From NCBI GenBank assembly GCA_948144175.1, contig CANXME010000320.1, forward strand, positions 326,001-390,000: a DNA stretch of 64,000 nucleotides, in the 5' to 3' direction. The notes below the pieces were generated by a model, which did not search any database, was not told the origin of the DNA, and worked only from the letters and a program-made list of their open reading frames with translations. Origin of the DNA: Closterium sp. NIES-65. Lineage: Eukaryota; Streptophyta; Zygnematophyceae; Desmidiales; Closteriaceae. This document shows positions 20,558 to 31,945 of this stretch, one piece after another (the stretch's first letter is position 1; each line of letters begins with the position of its first letter). Both the position numbers and the translations under genes were made by a program.

Positions 20558-20932
20558 TGTCAGAATCCCAACCACTAGACCATTGGGATAAAAGGGCTTG
20601 TTTCAGTAGCGGGTGAGTGCGCCCATAACCCCCCAGGCGAACGCGCCTGTAACCCTCTCCAGGATCAATCAGGCATCCACAGTGCAGATCTACTGACACC
20701 CCCCCACACTGGGAGGCCCAGGACTAAGCACAGCGGCAACGGCCTACATGTGCATACACCGAGAATCGAACCCGAGACCGCTCTGATACCATGTCAGAAT
20801 CCCAACCACTAGACCATTGGGATAAAAGAGCTTGTTTCAGTAGCGGGTGAGTGCGCCCATAACCCCCCAGGCGAACGCACCTGTAACCCTCTCCAGGATC
20901 AATCGGGCATCCACAGTGCAGATCTACTGACA
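20558..20932 (-). mobile_element. TRIM-1, miniature LTR retroelement
   Basis: Two direct 141-bp repeats (20558-20698 and 20792-20932, three differences) start TGTCAG and end CTGACA and flank a 93-bp interior. CTGGG is duplicated at 20553-20557 and 20933-20937. On the minus strand the interior begins with TGGTATCAGAGCGG, a plant initiator-tRNA primer-binding site, and ends in a GTGTGGGGGGG polypurine tract. It is therefore oriented minus. No coding capacity. It depends on enzymes from other elements. Confidence 0.95.
20755..20823 (-). promoter_or_regulatory. tRNA-like internal Pol III promoter candidate spanning LTR end and primer-binding site of TRIM-1
   Basis: Read on the minus strand, TGGTCTAGTGG fits the A-box consensus and lies in the LTR end. 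GGTTCGATTC fits the B-box and lies just after the primer-binding site, 33 bases downstream. Between them TCTGA and TCAGA can pair as a five-base-pair anticodon stem with a seven-base loop. The acceptor stem is not conserved. Confidence 0.6.
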
Positions 20933-22657
20933 CTGGGCACTGCAGACAGCGATGCCATCGTTAACTTCACCGACTGGACACATCCCCCGGATCTCGATCC
21001 CGACTTCAGCCCGGGAGGCTTCTGGTATTCGCATACCATCCCTGAAGCAGAACGAACACGCGCGTTAGCAACAATTCAACAATCGGCAGCAGCAGAGACA
21101 ACATCGGCAGCAGCAGAGACAACATCGACAGCAACAAAAACATCATCGGCAGCAGCAGGACCAACGACACCAGTCTTCGTCGACGAAGCACCACCAACAC
21201 CCACACAGCAGCTGAACCCAACTCAACGAGAAGTCCACAGAAGCACAAACTTCGTCGCCAGCTTCTACTCCAACTCCGACGCGTATCAACGCTCACCCGG
21301 ACATCGCGCCCCCGAAGACATCTGGCATGCACGCACAGGACATCCAAGCAACACCGTGTTAAACAATACAATACGAGCAGGAGTCCTAGACAAGGATTCA
21401 TTACTACTACCCGATGGCAGAGAACTTCAACGGGCACGAGGAACTTGCCTCATCTGCCCCGAAGCCGACTTACCACATCGACCGTTTACTTACCACCACA
21501 ACCCGAGCGCACCCGCGTACGCACCACTCGAGAAGGTGTACAGCGATATTCTCTTCAATCGAGAACCAGGACAAGTTACTTACAACTACACGATAACCTT
21601 TATCGATGCCGCCACTCGATACGTCTGGCACCGAAACCTACCCAGCCGCGATATGGCACTCGCAGCATTCGCCGCCTGGCTACCAGTAGCAGAGAGAGAG
21701 TCGGGAACACAGCTGAAAAGCTTCCAGTCAGACGGAGGAGGAGAATACACCTCTCAGCGATTCAAGCAGTACCTGGCGGAAAGGGGAATCAAGCAACTTC
21801 TCTCCCTTCCCTACGCCCATCAGCAGCAAGGTGTCGCAGAAAGAATGAACAGGACCTTACAGAACAGCATGCGCAAACTGCTACGTGGCATGCGGCTACC
21901 CAACCACCAGTGGCCTGCAGCAATGGACCATGCTGTCATGCTGCACAACTTGTTGTCGTCGTCCTCACTTCCGAACAACGCATCACCGCATCTGCTGTGG
22001 ACAGGGAAGCAGGGCAGCACAAAAATGTTACGAGTTTTCGGCTGCATGGTACAGTACCGACCCCTAGAAGCACGAGCGGGAAGATTTTCACAACGGGCAC
22101 AGTGGGGACTACACCTCGGCATCGAAAAGAATTACAACGCGTGGAAAATCTTCGACATCCACTCAAAGGAAACAGTAGCAGCACGTGACGTGATCTTCTA
22201 CGAGCGACTCACACTTCAGACGTACCTCGCCAACTTGCACGAAAATCAGGACCCCACAGGTGGCTTTCGTGGTGACCGAGCCTTCGCCTCAGCAGCGGAC
22301 GAAGCAGACTGGGATGAGCAGAATGTCGACAACGCATCGGAAGAAGCCGGACCTCTACCGTTCTGCTCCGTCAACGTCCCCATGGACGAAGAAAATCCTC
22401 GCGACAGTGTCAACGCCGAAGTCTTCTACCACTTCGCCGACAACGTTTACGTAACACCTGCGTCAGTCAACACCAACGAAGCAGAACGGATAGGCCCGAA
22501 TTTCATACCCGGCCCAGAAGCGGGAGATGAAGCGGCTTATCCCGAGGACACAACACTCCCCCGCTACTCACAGACTGGACTGCAGATTCTCGGCCTCGTC
22601 ACCGCAGTCCACGGCAATGCTCTTCCTAAAGAGCCTGCGACGGTTCAGCTGGCGTGA

Positions 22658-24184
22658 AGCCATGGACAGAGAGTTAAAGGCGCTGGAGGAACGCAACACC
22701 TGGAAAGTCGTTCCCGCAAGCGTGGCAAGGAACAAGACCATTCTCACCGGGAAATGGGTCTTCCGCATCAAAACGAAGGCAGACGGCACAATCGAGAAAT
22801 TCAAAGCACGCTGGGTCGTGCGTGGATTCGACCAGGAGCACGGACGGGATTTCACCGAGACATTTGCTCCGGTCAGCCGACATACCTCTCTCCGAATTCT
22901 TCTCGCGATTGCCGCCATGAAGAAGAAGAAATTGCGACAAATTGATGTCGCCAACGCATACCTCTACGCACCCCTCGACGCCGAAATCTTCGTCGAGCTC
23001 CCACACGGTACCCACGGGAAACCTAATCAGGTTTGCCAGCTGCTGAAATCGCTCTACGGAATCAAACAAGCCCCGCGGCTGTGGCAACAGCACCTACACA
23101 CTCGCCTCACTCGCATCGGATTCCGCCAACTGCCTCACGACCAAGGGATGTATCGACTCACCAAAAACGCCGACTATATCCTGCTGATCATCTACGTCGA
23201 CGACCTACTCTACATTGGCTCCACCGGCGACATCACCACCTGGTTCGAAGGGGAGCTGAAGAAGGACCTCACACTCACGGTCTCCTCTACCGTCACTCAG
23301 TATCTCGGACTCAACATCCGCGAAGAAGAGAATGCGATCTACCTCAGCGCCGAAAAATATACCGACACTATCGCCAAGCGCCTACCACTATCTCCACGCC
23401 ATACCGCTACACGGCAGGGAACGACAAGGCTGGTTCCACTCTACTCAAAACTGCCGGAATACGCGACTACCAGAGGAAGCTGGGCTGCCTTCTCTTCGCA
23501 GCCGTCACCTGCTGCCCAGATCTGTCCTACTCCGCAATTCAACTCGCCACCTACCTTAAAAGACCCGAAGCAGAGCACATGGCGAAGCTCAACCGCGCAC
23601 TACACTACTTCGTAAGCACCTCAACGATCGGTCTGACATATCACAAGACCACAACTACATCGACGAAACTAATCGGCTACGTCGATGCCGATCACGTCGG
23701 CGACTCAGACAACAGGCGCTCCCGCACTGGCTACATCTATCGTCTCGAACCTATCGGACCTATCTCCTGGCAATCGAGCAAGCAGGAACTAATCGCTCTC
23801 TCTTCAGCTGAAGCAGAATAGATCGCCCTCTGCTCAGCCACCAAGGAAGGACTCTATCTTCGCGAGCTGTTGGAAGAAGCGAAGTTAGCCGAGTTACCCA
23901 ACTTCACTTTGTTCTGCGACAACCAATCTGCGATTCGCATTGCCAACAAGAGCGGATTCGCGAACAGAACGAAGCATATCGCTTTGCGATATTTCTTCGT
24001 GAAAGACGAGATCGAGAAGGGGAAACTCGAACTATCCTACTGTCCCACGTCCGAGATGGCAGCCGACTACTTGACCAAGAAACTCGGAAAACAGAAGTTC
24101 GAGTACTGCATGTTGCTGACTGGACAAAGCCACGTCACCATCAGCGACACTCCAGAAGCGAAGGGGAGTGTTGGGAACAAATAG
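22658..24184 (+). pseudogene. CopB-1 reverse transcriptase and RNase H
   Basis: RT starts near AMDRELKALEERNTWKVV and carries KARWVVRGFDQEHGRDF, IDVANAYLYAPLDAE and LIIYVDDLLYIGS (about 23190-23220). A deletion near 23395 shifts the frame. RNase H continues with GYVDADHVGDSDNRRS, LIALSSAEAE-stop (TAG 23819-23821; CopB-2 has a tyrosine codon), CDNQSAIRIA and RTKHIALRYFFVKDE. The final stop TAG 24182-24184 lies 14-16 bp inside the 3' LTR. Confidence 0.9.
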
Positions 24185-24310
24185 CCTTAAGCGCCTCTGT
24201 CGTGTCGAAACTCAAGACACAAGCGAAGCAGCTCAAATCGAAGCACCGCGAGTCAACCCTCGGAGGTTAACGTAACCGCTGGAGGTTACGCGAAGGTCAA
24301 AGGTCAGCGA

Positions 24311-25347
24311 TGTCAACGGGAGTTGGGTATTGGCCCCGTCCTCGCTTGGGCGGAGCCGACTTCGTGGTCGGGTGTGAGGGGAACAGCCGACCTGCAGCAG
24401 TGGGTGAGCAGGGTGTGAGCTGGTCGACTTCGGGGAGGTCGACTTGGAAGTCGACCTGCGGAGGACGTCGAAGCCGACTCCGGCGGTCGGCTAACGGACC
24501 GCTGGTCGACCTGCGGGTGGTCGACTGGACCTGGTGGTCGACGAAGGAGGGACTGACGTCGACCTTGACGCAGGACGCCGAGCAGTCGGGCGTCGAGTAG
24601 CGGGGCGTCAACTTCGTGACGCGCTTCGGGCGGCCGACGTGGGTGGTCGGCCGACTGTGCTGGTCGACGTGGAGCTGGTCGACCAGAGGGGACGTCGACC
24701 TGGAGGAGGTCGACCTATGGTATCGTCGACCTGGTGAGATCGACGTGGAGGTGGTCGTCGACTTGGGAGGTCGACGGACGGGAGCTGCTGGTCGACATGG
24801 TTGCCTGGTCGACCAGGTTACCTGGGTGACGAAGTGCTGCGGAGGAGTGCGACGGTCGACCAGGCGAAGTTGGCGAGCCCGACCTCGGTGGTGGTATCCC
24901 GAGGTCGTCGTGGCGAATCAGAGGCAGTCGCCAGCTCAAGGTTGACGTGGTGTGTGCGCTGTGCAGGTGACAAGACTCTGCGCGGCGCGCAGGGTGCACT
25001 GCTGTCTTGCGTGAGCAACGCTGTCACGCCGTCGACCTGCGACGTTGGCACGCCATCGACTTTGCCTTGCTGGAGCGCGATCGACCAAGTCGTGCTGGAA
25101 CGCGGTCGACCAAGCTGCGCTGGCAGTTGGCCGACCTGAATGCTTGCTCTGATGTAGTGTTGGTATGCCAACTTCATTGTAACAATTGTTCTGAACTTTT
25201 CCTAGTGAAACTCTTGCCAATTTTCCCCGTGGACTAGCAAGTAGTGTGTGCACAAGGAAACCGACTAAGGAAGAGAGAACGCAGAGATCACACGAGCACA
25301 CGTGCCTAGCCCGTAGCCTAGCTCCCGTTGCTGCAGTTATCTCCGCA
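24311..25347 (+). repeat. CopC-1 5' LTR
   Basis: Begins TGTCAACGGGAG and ends TTATCTCCGCA. It holds about 19 GTCGAC hexamers in its first 800 bp. The last 200 bp are AT-richer and may hold the transcription start. Confidence 0.95.
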
Positions 25348-25361
25348 TGGTGCGGTGAGCG
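25348..25361 (+). other. CopC-1 primer-binding site
   Basis: TGGTGCGGTGAGCG begins at the base after the LTR. The TGG fits pairing with a tRNA CCA end, but the rest does not match the initiator-Met complement used by CopA and TRIM. Confidence 0.6.
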
Positions 25362-25453
25362 TGGAAGGCACACGACTTACCTTTCAGTCAGGTCGACGTA
25401 GACACCACTTACCTATTTCGTAGTTGCATGCCGGCAACTGTGCGGTAGTCACT

Positions 25454-26902
25454 ATGGTAGGAGCCGTAGGTGACGCGGGGGTGGTGGACACCCTAGAGGC
25501 ACGGTTGGAGAACGCGAGGAGGAAGCACGAGGCCAACGAGTACGGCGACTTGCCCTGGCCGGTCGTCGAGGCTGGACTCCGCTCCATGTGGGCGACGGAG
25601 CACCCGTCTCGACCTGCCTCTCCTCGTCTGGTGAACAACGAAGGCGGCGTCGACGTGGGCGTCAACGCCGGTGGTGGTCAAGTCGGCAGCAGTGCTGGAG
25701 GCACGTCGAGGCAAAGAGGTGTGATACACGCCGGTGAAGTCGGCGGCGTTCAGGCGCGAGGGATGCAGTCGTCGGCGGCTGTAGGCTCTTCGCGGGGTGA
25801 CGTCGGAGGTCGACGGAGTGGGCTGTCGCCGATGTCAGCGTCCCAGGTGACGGCAGGTGGGATTGCGCCGAGCTACGGCTACTTCAAGTTCACGCCGGAC
25901 AGGATCTCGGTCACCCCTCCGCTGGTCGGTCGACCCGACATTCTCACCTGGAAGGAAGCCATCGAGCCCCAGCTGGAGATGGCCGGGCTGATCGGCTTCG
26001 CCCGAGGGACCGTGGCGACGCCGGGGGAGCACCACCCCGACTTGCGGGCGGAGTTTCGCGCCGTGCAGCTGTTGACCTTCACGGTCATCTCGCGGTGCTG
26101 CTCGCCGGGCGTGCAGATCGCCTTGAAGTGGTGCCGGGAGTACCTCGACGCCGGCCACCGGGCGTGGCACTTCATTGAGTCGACGTACCAGGTCACCGAC
26201 GACCTGTTCATCGCCCAGCTGGAGGAACAGTTGACGCACCTGCGTATGGGTGACGAGGAGACAGCAACCGACTACTGCAAACGGGCACGGCGAATTCTCG
26301 CCACCATTAGGATGGCCGGCGCGCAGTACTCCACGGCGTCGTACATCACCCATGTCATGCAGGGACTATCTAGCAGCTACAACCTGCTGAAGCGGCTGTC
26401 TATGGCGCCGAGCACAAGGGCGACGCTCAACGAGGACAACCTGACCTCGTATATCCTGCAGGACGAGGCGATGCAGGAGGCTGAGCGGTCGCAGGAGCTC
26501 TTGGCGCAGGCCAACTTCGTCGCCCCGGCGAAGCAAGGAGGCCGACCAGGACAGCGCGGACAGTCTGGTGGCGGCGGGAGCGGTGGCTGGAAGTCGACCA
26601 AGGAGGTCGAGAAGAAGTCGACCAAGGACGGCGGTCGAGGAGGAGGAGGTCGACGTCGGGAGTGCTAGATCTGCCACAGCCCCGATCACCTCTCCTTCGA
26701 GTGTCCCGACCGCAGTGACTCCGACGACGACGACAAGGGCGGCCGCGGGAGGTCTGGCAGCCGTCGTCCTCGTCGTGGAGGAAACCAGCCGCGCAAGGAG
26801 AAGCAGTCGACCAAGACATCGACTTCGGCGAAGGACGCCGACTCCCCTGCTGGCGGCAAGGGGCGAGACGACAAGACGGCGTCGTGCTCGCTGGTCGGCG
26901 TC
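25454..26902 (+). pseudogene. CopC-1 Gag
   Basis: Starts at ATG 25454 (MVGAVGDAGVVDTLEARLENA). Conserved Gag blocks are LTWKEAIEPQLEMAGLIGF, WHFIESTYQVTDDLFIAQL and LHLR-like MGDEETATDYCKRARRIL. A glycine/lysine-rich basic tail follows. The zinc knuckle reads C-stop-ICHSPDHLSFEC, so a TAG at 26666-26668 falls inside an otherwise perfect C-x2-C-x4-H-x4-C motif. The frame continues unchanged after it into an acidic and basic linker and the protease. Confidence 0.9.
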
Positions 26903-28987
26903 GTGGAGCTGACCATCTCGCTGGCGCCGGAGGCCGGAGAGGACTTCCAGGCGGTGGCGGCAGCTGTGCAGGCGAACCCGGCGGTGGTCCTGCTCGACAG
27001 CGGTTGCTCCCACCACCTGATGGGGACGAAGGAGGTCTTCGTCGACCTGCAGCCGAGTGGCTCCATCAAGCACGTGCGCGGCTTCAATGGGGCGCTGCAG
27101 GACGTTCAGGGCCGTGGCACCGTCGCCCTGCAAGGAGAGGTCGGGAAGGAGGTGCTCATCCCCGACGTGTTATACGTCCCGAGTGTGCGAGCCAACCTGC
27201 TGTCGGCCGGCCAGCTGAAGGAGCATGGCGTGAAGCTGCAGGAGGACGGAGACGGCATGCTGCTTGTCTCGGCAGCAGGGGAGGTGCTCGGGCGGGCGAC
27301 GTACTCTGGGCGAGTCCTCTGCACCGACCCGCGTCCCTGCACGACGGCGTCTGCGTCGACAACGATGGAGGTTGTGGCTCTGCGGGCGATCGTCTCGACG
27401 ACGAAGTCGACGCCAGACCGGATGCATGCGCGGCTTGCACATGTCGGCATGGACACCATACAGAGCTCGGCGAATAACGAGGTCGCCATTGCGCTGGACC
27501 TCAAGTCGGCGACGGACGCCGACTCCCCGTGTGTCTCGTGCGTCGGCGGGAAACTGGCGCGGCACACCTTCCCCGACCAAGGCTCCGACGCCGACGACGT
27601 GCTGGCCGTCGTGCACATCGACCTGTGCGGGCCGTTCCGCGTGGCTGCCAAGGATGGTAGTCTGTACTTCTTGCTGCTGAAGGACCGCAAGACCCGCTAC
27701 GTGTGGGTGAAGCCGGTCGCCAAGAAGTCAGATGCGTTTCAAGCGTTCGTGTAGTGGCTGGCGGTGGCTGAGCGGCAGACGAAGAAGTCGGTGTTGATGC
27801 TGCGCTCAGACCGGGGAGGGGAGTTCCTCGGGAAGCAGTTCACCGACTTCGTGAACGGGAAGGGGATCGTCCACGACCTGACCTGCCCATACACCCCGCA
27901 GCAGAACGGCATGGCGGAGCGGGAGATGAGGACGGTGGTGGAGTCGGTGCGGACAATGCTGCTGCACATGGGTGTGCAGCACCACTGGTGGCACCTCGCC
28001 CTGCGGCAGGCCGTCTGGGTCCGCAACTGCCTTGAGAGGTCGACGCTGCCACCAGGGACGACGCCGTACCAGCTGCTGACTGGGAAGAAGCCCGACTTGT
28101 CGCTGGCGCGGGTGTGGGGCTGCATGGCGCAGTTCCTTGTTCCTGAGCTGCAGTATGGTGGGAAGCTAAAGCCGAAGGCCCGGTGGGGCCTGCACCTTGG
28201 CGTGTCAGAGGCGAGCAAGGGCTGGGAGCTCCTTGACGTCACCACTAACCGAGTGGTCACCACGTCGGACGTGGTGTTCTACGAGGAGCTGTCGCTGGCC
28301 GAGTGGAAAACAGAGCATGGGCCGGTGTCCGGCCGCTTGTCGTCCACACCGCCCTCTGACACCTCGTCGGCGACGCTGCCGCTGCTTGCCGAGGTCGGTG
28401 AGCTTGCTACTGAGGACGTCGAGGACGTCCGCCCCCCTGCCCCTCCCCTTTTGGCCGACGTGCGTGGGCTGGCCTCGGTGTCGGCCTCCGGCGATGAGGG
28501 GAGTAGTGGGACGCCGCCTTCGGCGCCGGCCAAGTGCATCGCCGGTGGCCGACGTGACGAGCGGCGAATCGACGTGGGATTGCAGTCGACAGGGGAGGAG
28601 CAGGTCGAGGAGCAGCAGCAGACAAGGGAGCAGGCTGCCGTGAAGCCGACCACGGAGCAGTCGGCGACCGGGCCGTCGGCAGGAGAGCCGACCCCAGGGG
28701 AGATGTCGGCTGGGACGCCGACCACAGGGGAGCAGTCGGCTGGGACGCCGGCTGAAGAGCAGCAGGACGCTGAGGGCAGCGACGATGGAGGGGACGCCGA
28801 GGAGGTCCAGCAGGGACCACGGCGTTCGGGCCGACTGCGGAGGCCGCCTGACTTCTTCGTCCCCGCTGCCTTCACCACGGTGTATGACGTGGACTATGAC
28901 GACGACCTGCTATACGACGACGCCGAGGAGGATGAGGAGTTTCCGGAGCTCGACCCCGACATGCTAGCCGACCCCGAGCACCGTTGA
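26903..28987 (+). pseudogene. CopC-1 protease and integrase
   Basis: In frame with Gag. VLLDSGCSHHLMG (about 26990-27030) is a canonical copia protease box. MHARLAHVGM and CVSC form the integrase zinc domain, HIDLCGPF and LRSDRGGEFLG carry the two aspartates, and NGMAEREMRT the glutamate. TAG 27752-27754 interrupts the core between the two aspartates. The C-terminal region has the GKxxRVWGCMA-type chromatin-proximal block and a long threonine/alanine/proline linker. TGA 28985-28987 ends this part shortly before RT. Confidence 0.9.
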
Positions 28988-30593
28988 GACATCTCGACGA
29001 TGACGGTGAAGGAGGCGTTGGCAAGCTGGAAGGGCCCGGCGGTGAAGGCCGCCATGCAGGAGGAGATTTGCAGCCTCATCAACATGGGCACTTGGGAGCT
29101 GGTCGAACGCCCGCCGGGAGTGAACGTCATGAAGAACCGGTGGGTGTTGACGACGAAGTACCACATCGACGACACCGTCGAGCGAGAGAAGGCGAGGCTG
29201 GTCGTGAAAGGCTTCACACAGGTGTACGGCGCCGACTACGACGAGACGTTCGCGCCGGTGAGCAGCTACGTCACGCTGAGGATCTTCCTCAGCATCGTCG
29301 CCGTTCTCAACCTCAACCTGATGCAGCTCGACATGAAGAACGCCTTCCTGCAGAGCAAGCTCGATCGGGTGCTGTACATGTCTCAGCCGGACTACTTCAA
29401 CGACGGAACCGGCCGGGTGTGTAAGCTGCTGAAGAGCCTGTACGGGCTGACGCAGTCGCCGCTGTTGTGGTACTTGGCGCTCAACGATGTGCTGGTCGGC
29501 GCCGGGTGGAAGAAGAGCCAGGTCGACGAGGCTCTCTACTTCAAGGTCGGCGAGGGTGAAGTAGTCTGCTGGGTGCTGGTCTACAGTCGACGACCTGCTT
29601 GCCGCCAGCAGCAGCGCCACGATGCTGAAGGAGCTGAAGGTGCTGCTGGAAGCCGCCTTCGAGCTGCGCGAGATCTCGCCGGTGCAGAAGTACCTCGGGC
29701 TGGAGATCGTGCGCGACAGGTTGGCGGGGAAGCTGTGGCTGCACCAACAGGGCTACGCCGACAAGCTGCGTAGGCGCTTCCTCGACGAGGAGCAGACCGG
29801 GCGCACCCCGAAGACGCCGGTCACGGTCGGTGCCTACGCCGAGCTCACCTTCGATAACGAGGAGGCGCAGGAACGGCAGGAGGAGGAGTACCGGCAGAAG
29901 GTCGGCTCACTGTAGTTCGCGGCGACGACGACGAGGCCGGACGTCGCCTTCGCCTGCAGCAAGCTGGGGAGCGGCCTCACGGTGAGGAGCGACCAGCACT
30001 GGCGCGAGGTCGACCACTGCCTCGCCTACCTCGCCAACACACGTGACACCGCCCTGGAGTTCGGCGGTGGACCTGAGTCACTGGAGCTGGTAGGCTACGT
30101 AGACGCCGACGACGCCGGTGACAAGCAGAACAGGACGAGCACGGGTGGCTACGTGTTCGTCTACGGAGGGGCTGCAATCTCCTGGTCGAGCCAGCACATC
30201 AAGTGCGCGACGCTGTCGTCGACCGAGTCGGAGTACGTGGCGGCCACTGCAGCTGGCAAGAAGGGACGCCGCCTTCGCTTCCTCCTCGCAGAATTCCGGC
30301 AACTGGACGCCGGGAAGCCGACTGTCCTGCGCGTGGACAACAAGTCGGCCATCACGGTCGCCGAGGGCATGGGGTTGACGGGCAACCTCAAGAACATGGA
30401 GCGGCGCCAGGCCAGGCTGCAGCACATGGTGAAGTGCGGGAAGTTCTCGCTGCAGTACATCCCAACCGCTGAGCAGCCGGCCGACTTCCTGACGAAGGCG
30501 CTGCACTATCCGGCCTTCAACCGGTGCTCTGTCGCAATCGGTCAAGTGCGCCTGGCCGACGTGGGCGACGGCGACAACGAAGTGCAGCAGTAG
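28988..30593 (+). pseudogene. CopC-1 reverse transcriptase and RNase H
   Basis: RT has REKARLVVKGFTQ, YDETFAPVSSYVTLR and LDMKNAFLQSKLD. At about 29585 an extra A breaks the YVDD box itself, and the frame resumes at once (DDLLAASSS). A TAG at 29913-29915 follows. RNase H has LVGYVDADDAGD, SSTESEYVAAT, VDNKSAITVA and a final PTAEQPADFLTKAL. The stop is TAG 30591-30593. Confidence 0.9.
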
Positions 30594-30721
30594 GTGCCAT
30601 GCCCTTTTGCATGGCTGGTGCGGTGGACGACGTGCTATGTGTTGGGTGCACGTCAACGAGCTAGTCTCCAAGCTGTACTGCCGTGTGGGCTGGGTACCCA
30701 AGCGTGAACGCGGTAGGGGAG
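30594..30721 (+). other. CopC-1 3' untranslated region
   Basis: Short stretch between RNase H stop and the 3' LTR, ending in the purine-rich GGTAGGGGAG. Confidence 0.7.
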
Positions 30722-31757
30722 TGTCAACGGGAGTTGGGTATTGGCCCCGTCCTCGCTTGGGCGGAGCCGACTTCGTGGTCGGGTGTGAGGGGAACAGCCG
30801 ACCTGCAGCAGTGGGTGAGCAGGGTGTGAGCTGGTCGACTTCGGGGAGGTCGACTTGGGAGTCGACCTGCGGAGGACGTCGAAGCCGACTCCGGCGGTCG
30901 GCTAAAGGACCGCTGGTCGACCTGCGGGTGGTCGACTGGACCTGGTGGTCGACGAAGGAGGGACCGACGTCGACCTTGACGCAGGACGCCGAGCAGTCGG
31001 GCGTCGAGTAGCGGGGCGTCAACTTCGTGACGCGCTTCGGGCGGCCGACGTGGGTGGTCGGCCGACTGTGCTGGTCGACGTGGAGCTGGTCGACCAGAGG
31101 GGACGTCGACCTGGAGGAGGTCGACCTATGGTATCGTCGACCTGGTGAGATCGACGTGGAGGTGGTCGTCGACTTGGGAGGTCGACGGACGGGAGCTGCT
31201 GGTCGACATGGTTGCCTGGTCGACCAGGTTACCTGGGTGACGAAGTGCTGCGGAGAGTGCGACGGTCGCCCAGGCGAAGTTGGCGAGCCCGACCTCGGTG
31301 GTGGAATCCCGAGGTCGTCGTGGCGAATCAGAGGCAGTCGCCAGCTCAAGGTTGACGTGGTGTGTGCGCTGTGCAGGTGACAAGACTCTGCGCAGCGCGC
31401 AGGGTGCACTGCTGTCTTGCGTGAGCAACGCTGTCACGCCGTCGACCTGCGACGTTGGCACGCCATCGACTTTGCCTTGCTGGAGCGCGGTCGACCAAGT
31501 CGTGCTGGAACGCGGTCGACCAAGCTGCGCTGGCAGTTGGCCGACCTGAATGCTTGCTCTGGTGTAGTGTTGGTATGCCAACTTCATTGTAACAATTGTT
31601 CTGAACTTTTCCTAGTGAAACTCTTGCCAATTTTCCCCGTGGACTAGCAAGTAGTGTGTGCACAAGGAAACCGACTAAGGAAGAGAGAACGCAGAGATCA
31701 CACGAGCACACGTGCCTAGCCCGTAGCCTAGCTCCCGTTGCTGCAGTTATCTCCGCA
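30722..31757 (+). repeat. CopC-1 3' LTR
   Basis: Matches 24311-25347 with about ten differences, including a GTCGAC to GTCGCC change near 31266. Confidence 0.95.
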
Positions 31758-31945
31758 AGCGACCTTTGACTTGACAAATGCAGCGCGACAGCAAGGACAT
31801 ACAACTGACTCGACATTGAGCAGTTGCCCGAGTCGCACTGTATCGAACCGCAACAGTAAAACAGTTTAATTATATCTATTCGTATTCCTTGTACTCTTAT
31901 ATAAACCTTTGTATTTGCTTGTTTTCAATTAACTTACTTTGCCCT

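Larger units (their letters stand above)
19791..22657 (+). pseudogene. CopB-1 protease and integrase, interrupted by TRIM-1
   Basis: After the knuckle comes the protease box WFLDSCCGQHMC (about 20190-20225), with Cys-Cys in place of the usual Gly-Ala after DS. CopB-2 has the same residues, so this is a family feature. A frameshift follows MAKG near 20430 and TRIM-1 sits in the codons for DLGT at 20558-20932. The integrase runs from about 21300: CLIC of the zinc domain, YSDILFN, FQSDGGGEYTS and QQGVAERMNRTLQ give the D, D and E catalytic positions. The frame ends at 22657 after a ~30-bp deletion before RT. Confidence 0.88.
24311..31757 (+). mobile_element. CopC-1, Ty1/copia element with long GTCGAC-rich LTRs
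   Basis: LTRs of 1037 bp (24311-25347) and 1036 bp (30722-31757) differ at about ten positions. AGCGA is duplicated at 24306-24310 and 31758-31762. The primer-binding site TGGTGCGGTGAGCG follows the 5' LTR and is not of the initiator-Met type. A GGTAGGGGAG polypurine tract precedes the 3' LTR. Inside are Gag, protease, integrase, RT and RNase H in copia order, with four in-frame stops and one frameshift. Confidence 0.96.

Noticed and set aside
20600..20690. Initiator-Met tRNA-like segment in the TRIM LTR (GCCCATAACC plus CCAGGATC)
   Set aside because: Matches are short, separated by a 24-base gap, and no arm pairs. The Glu-type tRNA-like structure on the other strand is far better supported.
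20409..20933. Open frames with MSVDLHCGC (also 44123-44314)
   Set aside because: They are antisense readings of the TRIM LTRs, repeated because the LTR is repeated.
24310..25373. Several open frames of 70-145 codons, repeated at 30607-31816
   Set aside because: They fall in the two CopC-1 LTRs; the duplication explains their apparent conservation.
397..30593. Alternative genetic code with TAG/TGA as sense codons
   Set aside because: Stops fall at different positions in sister copies that have CAG, TGG, TGT or CGA, and frameshifts co-occur. epsilon-COP ends at a normal TGA.
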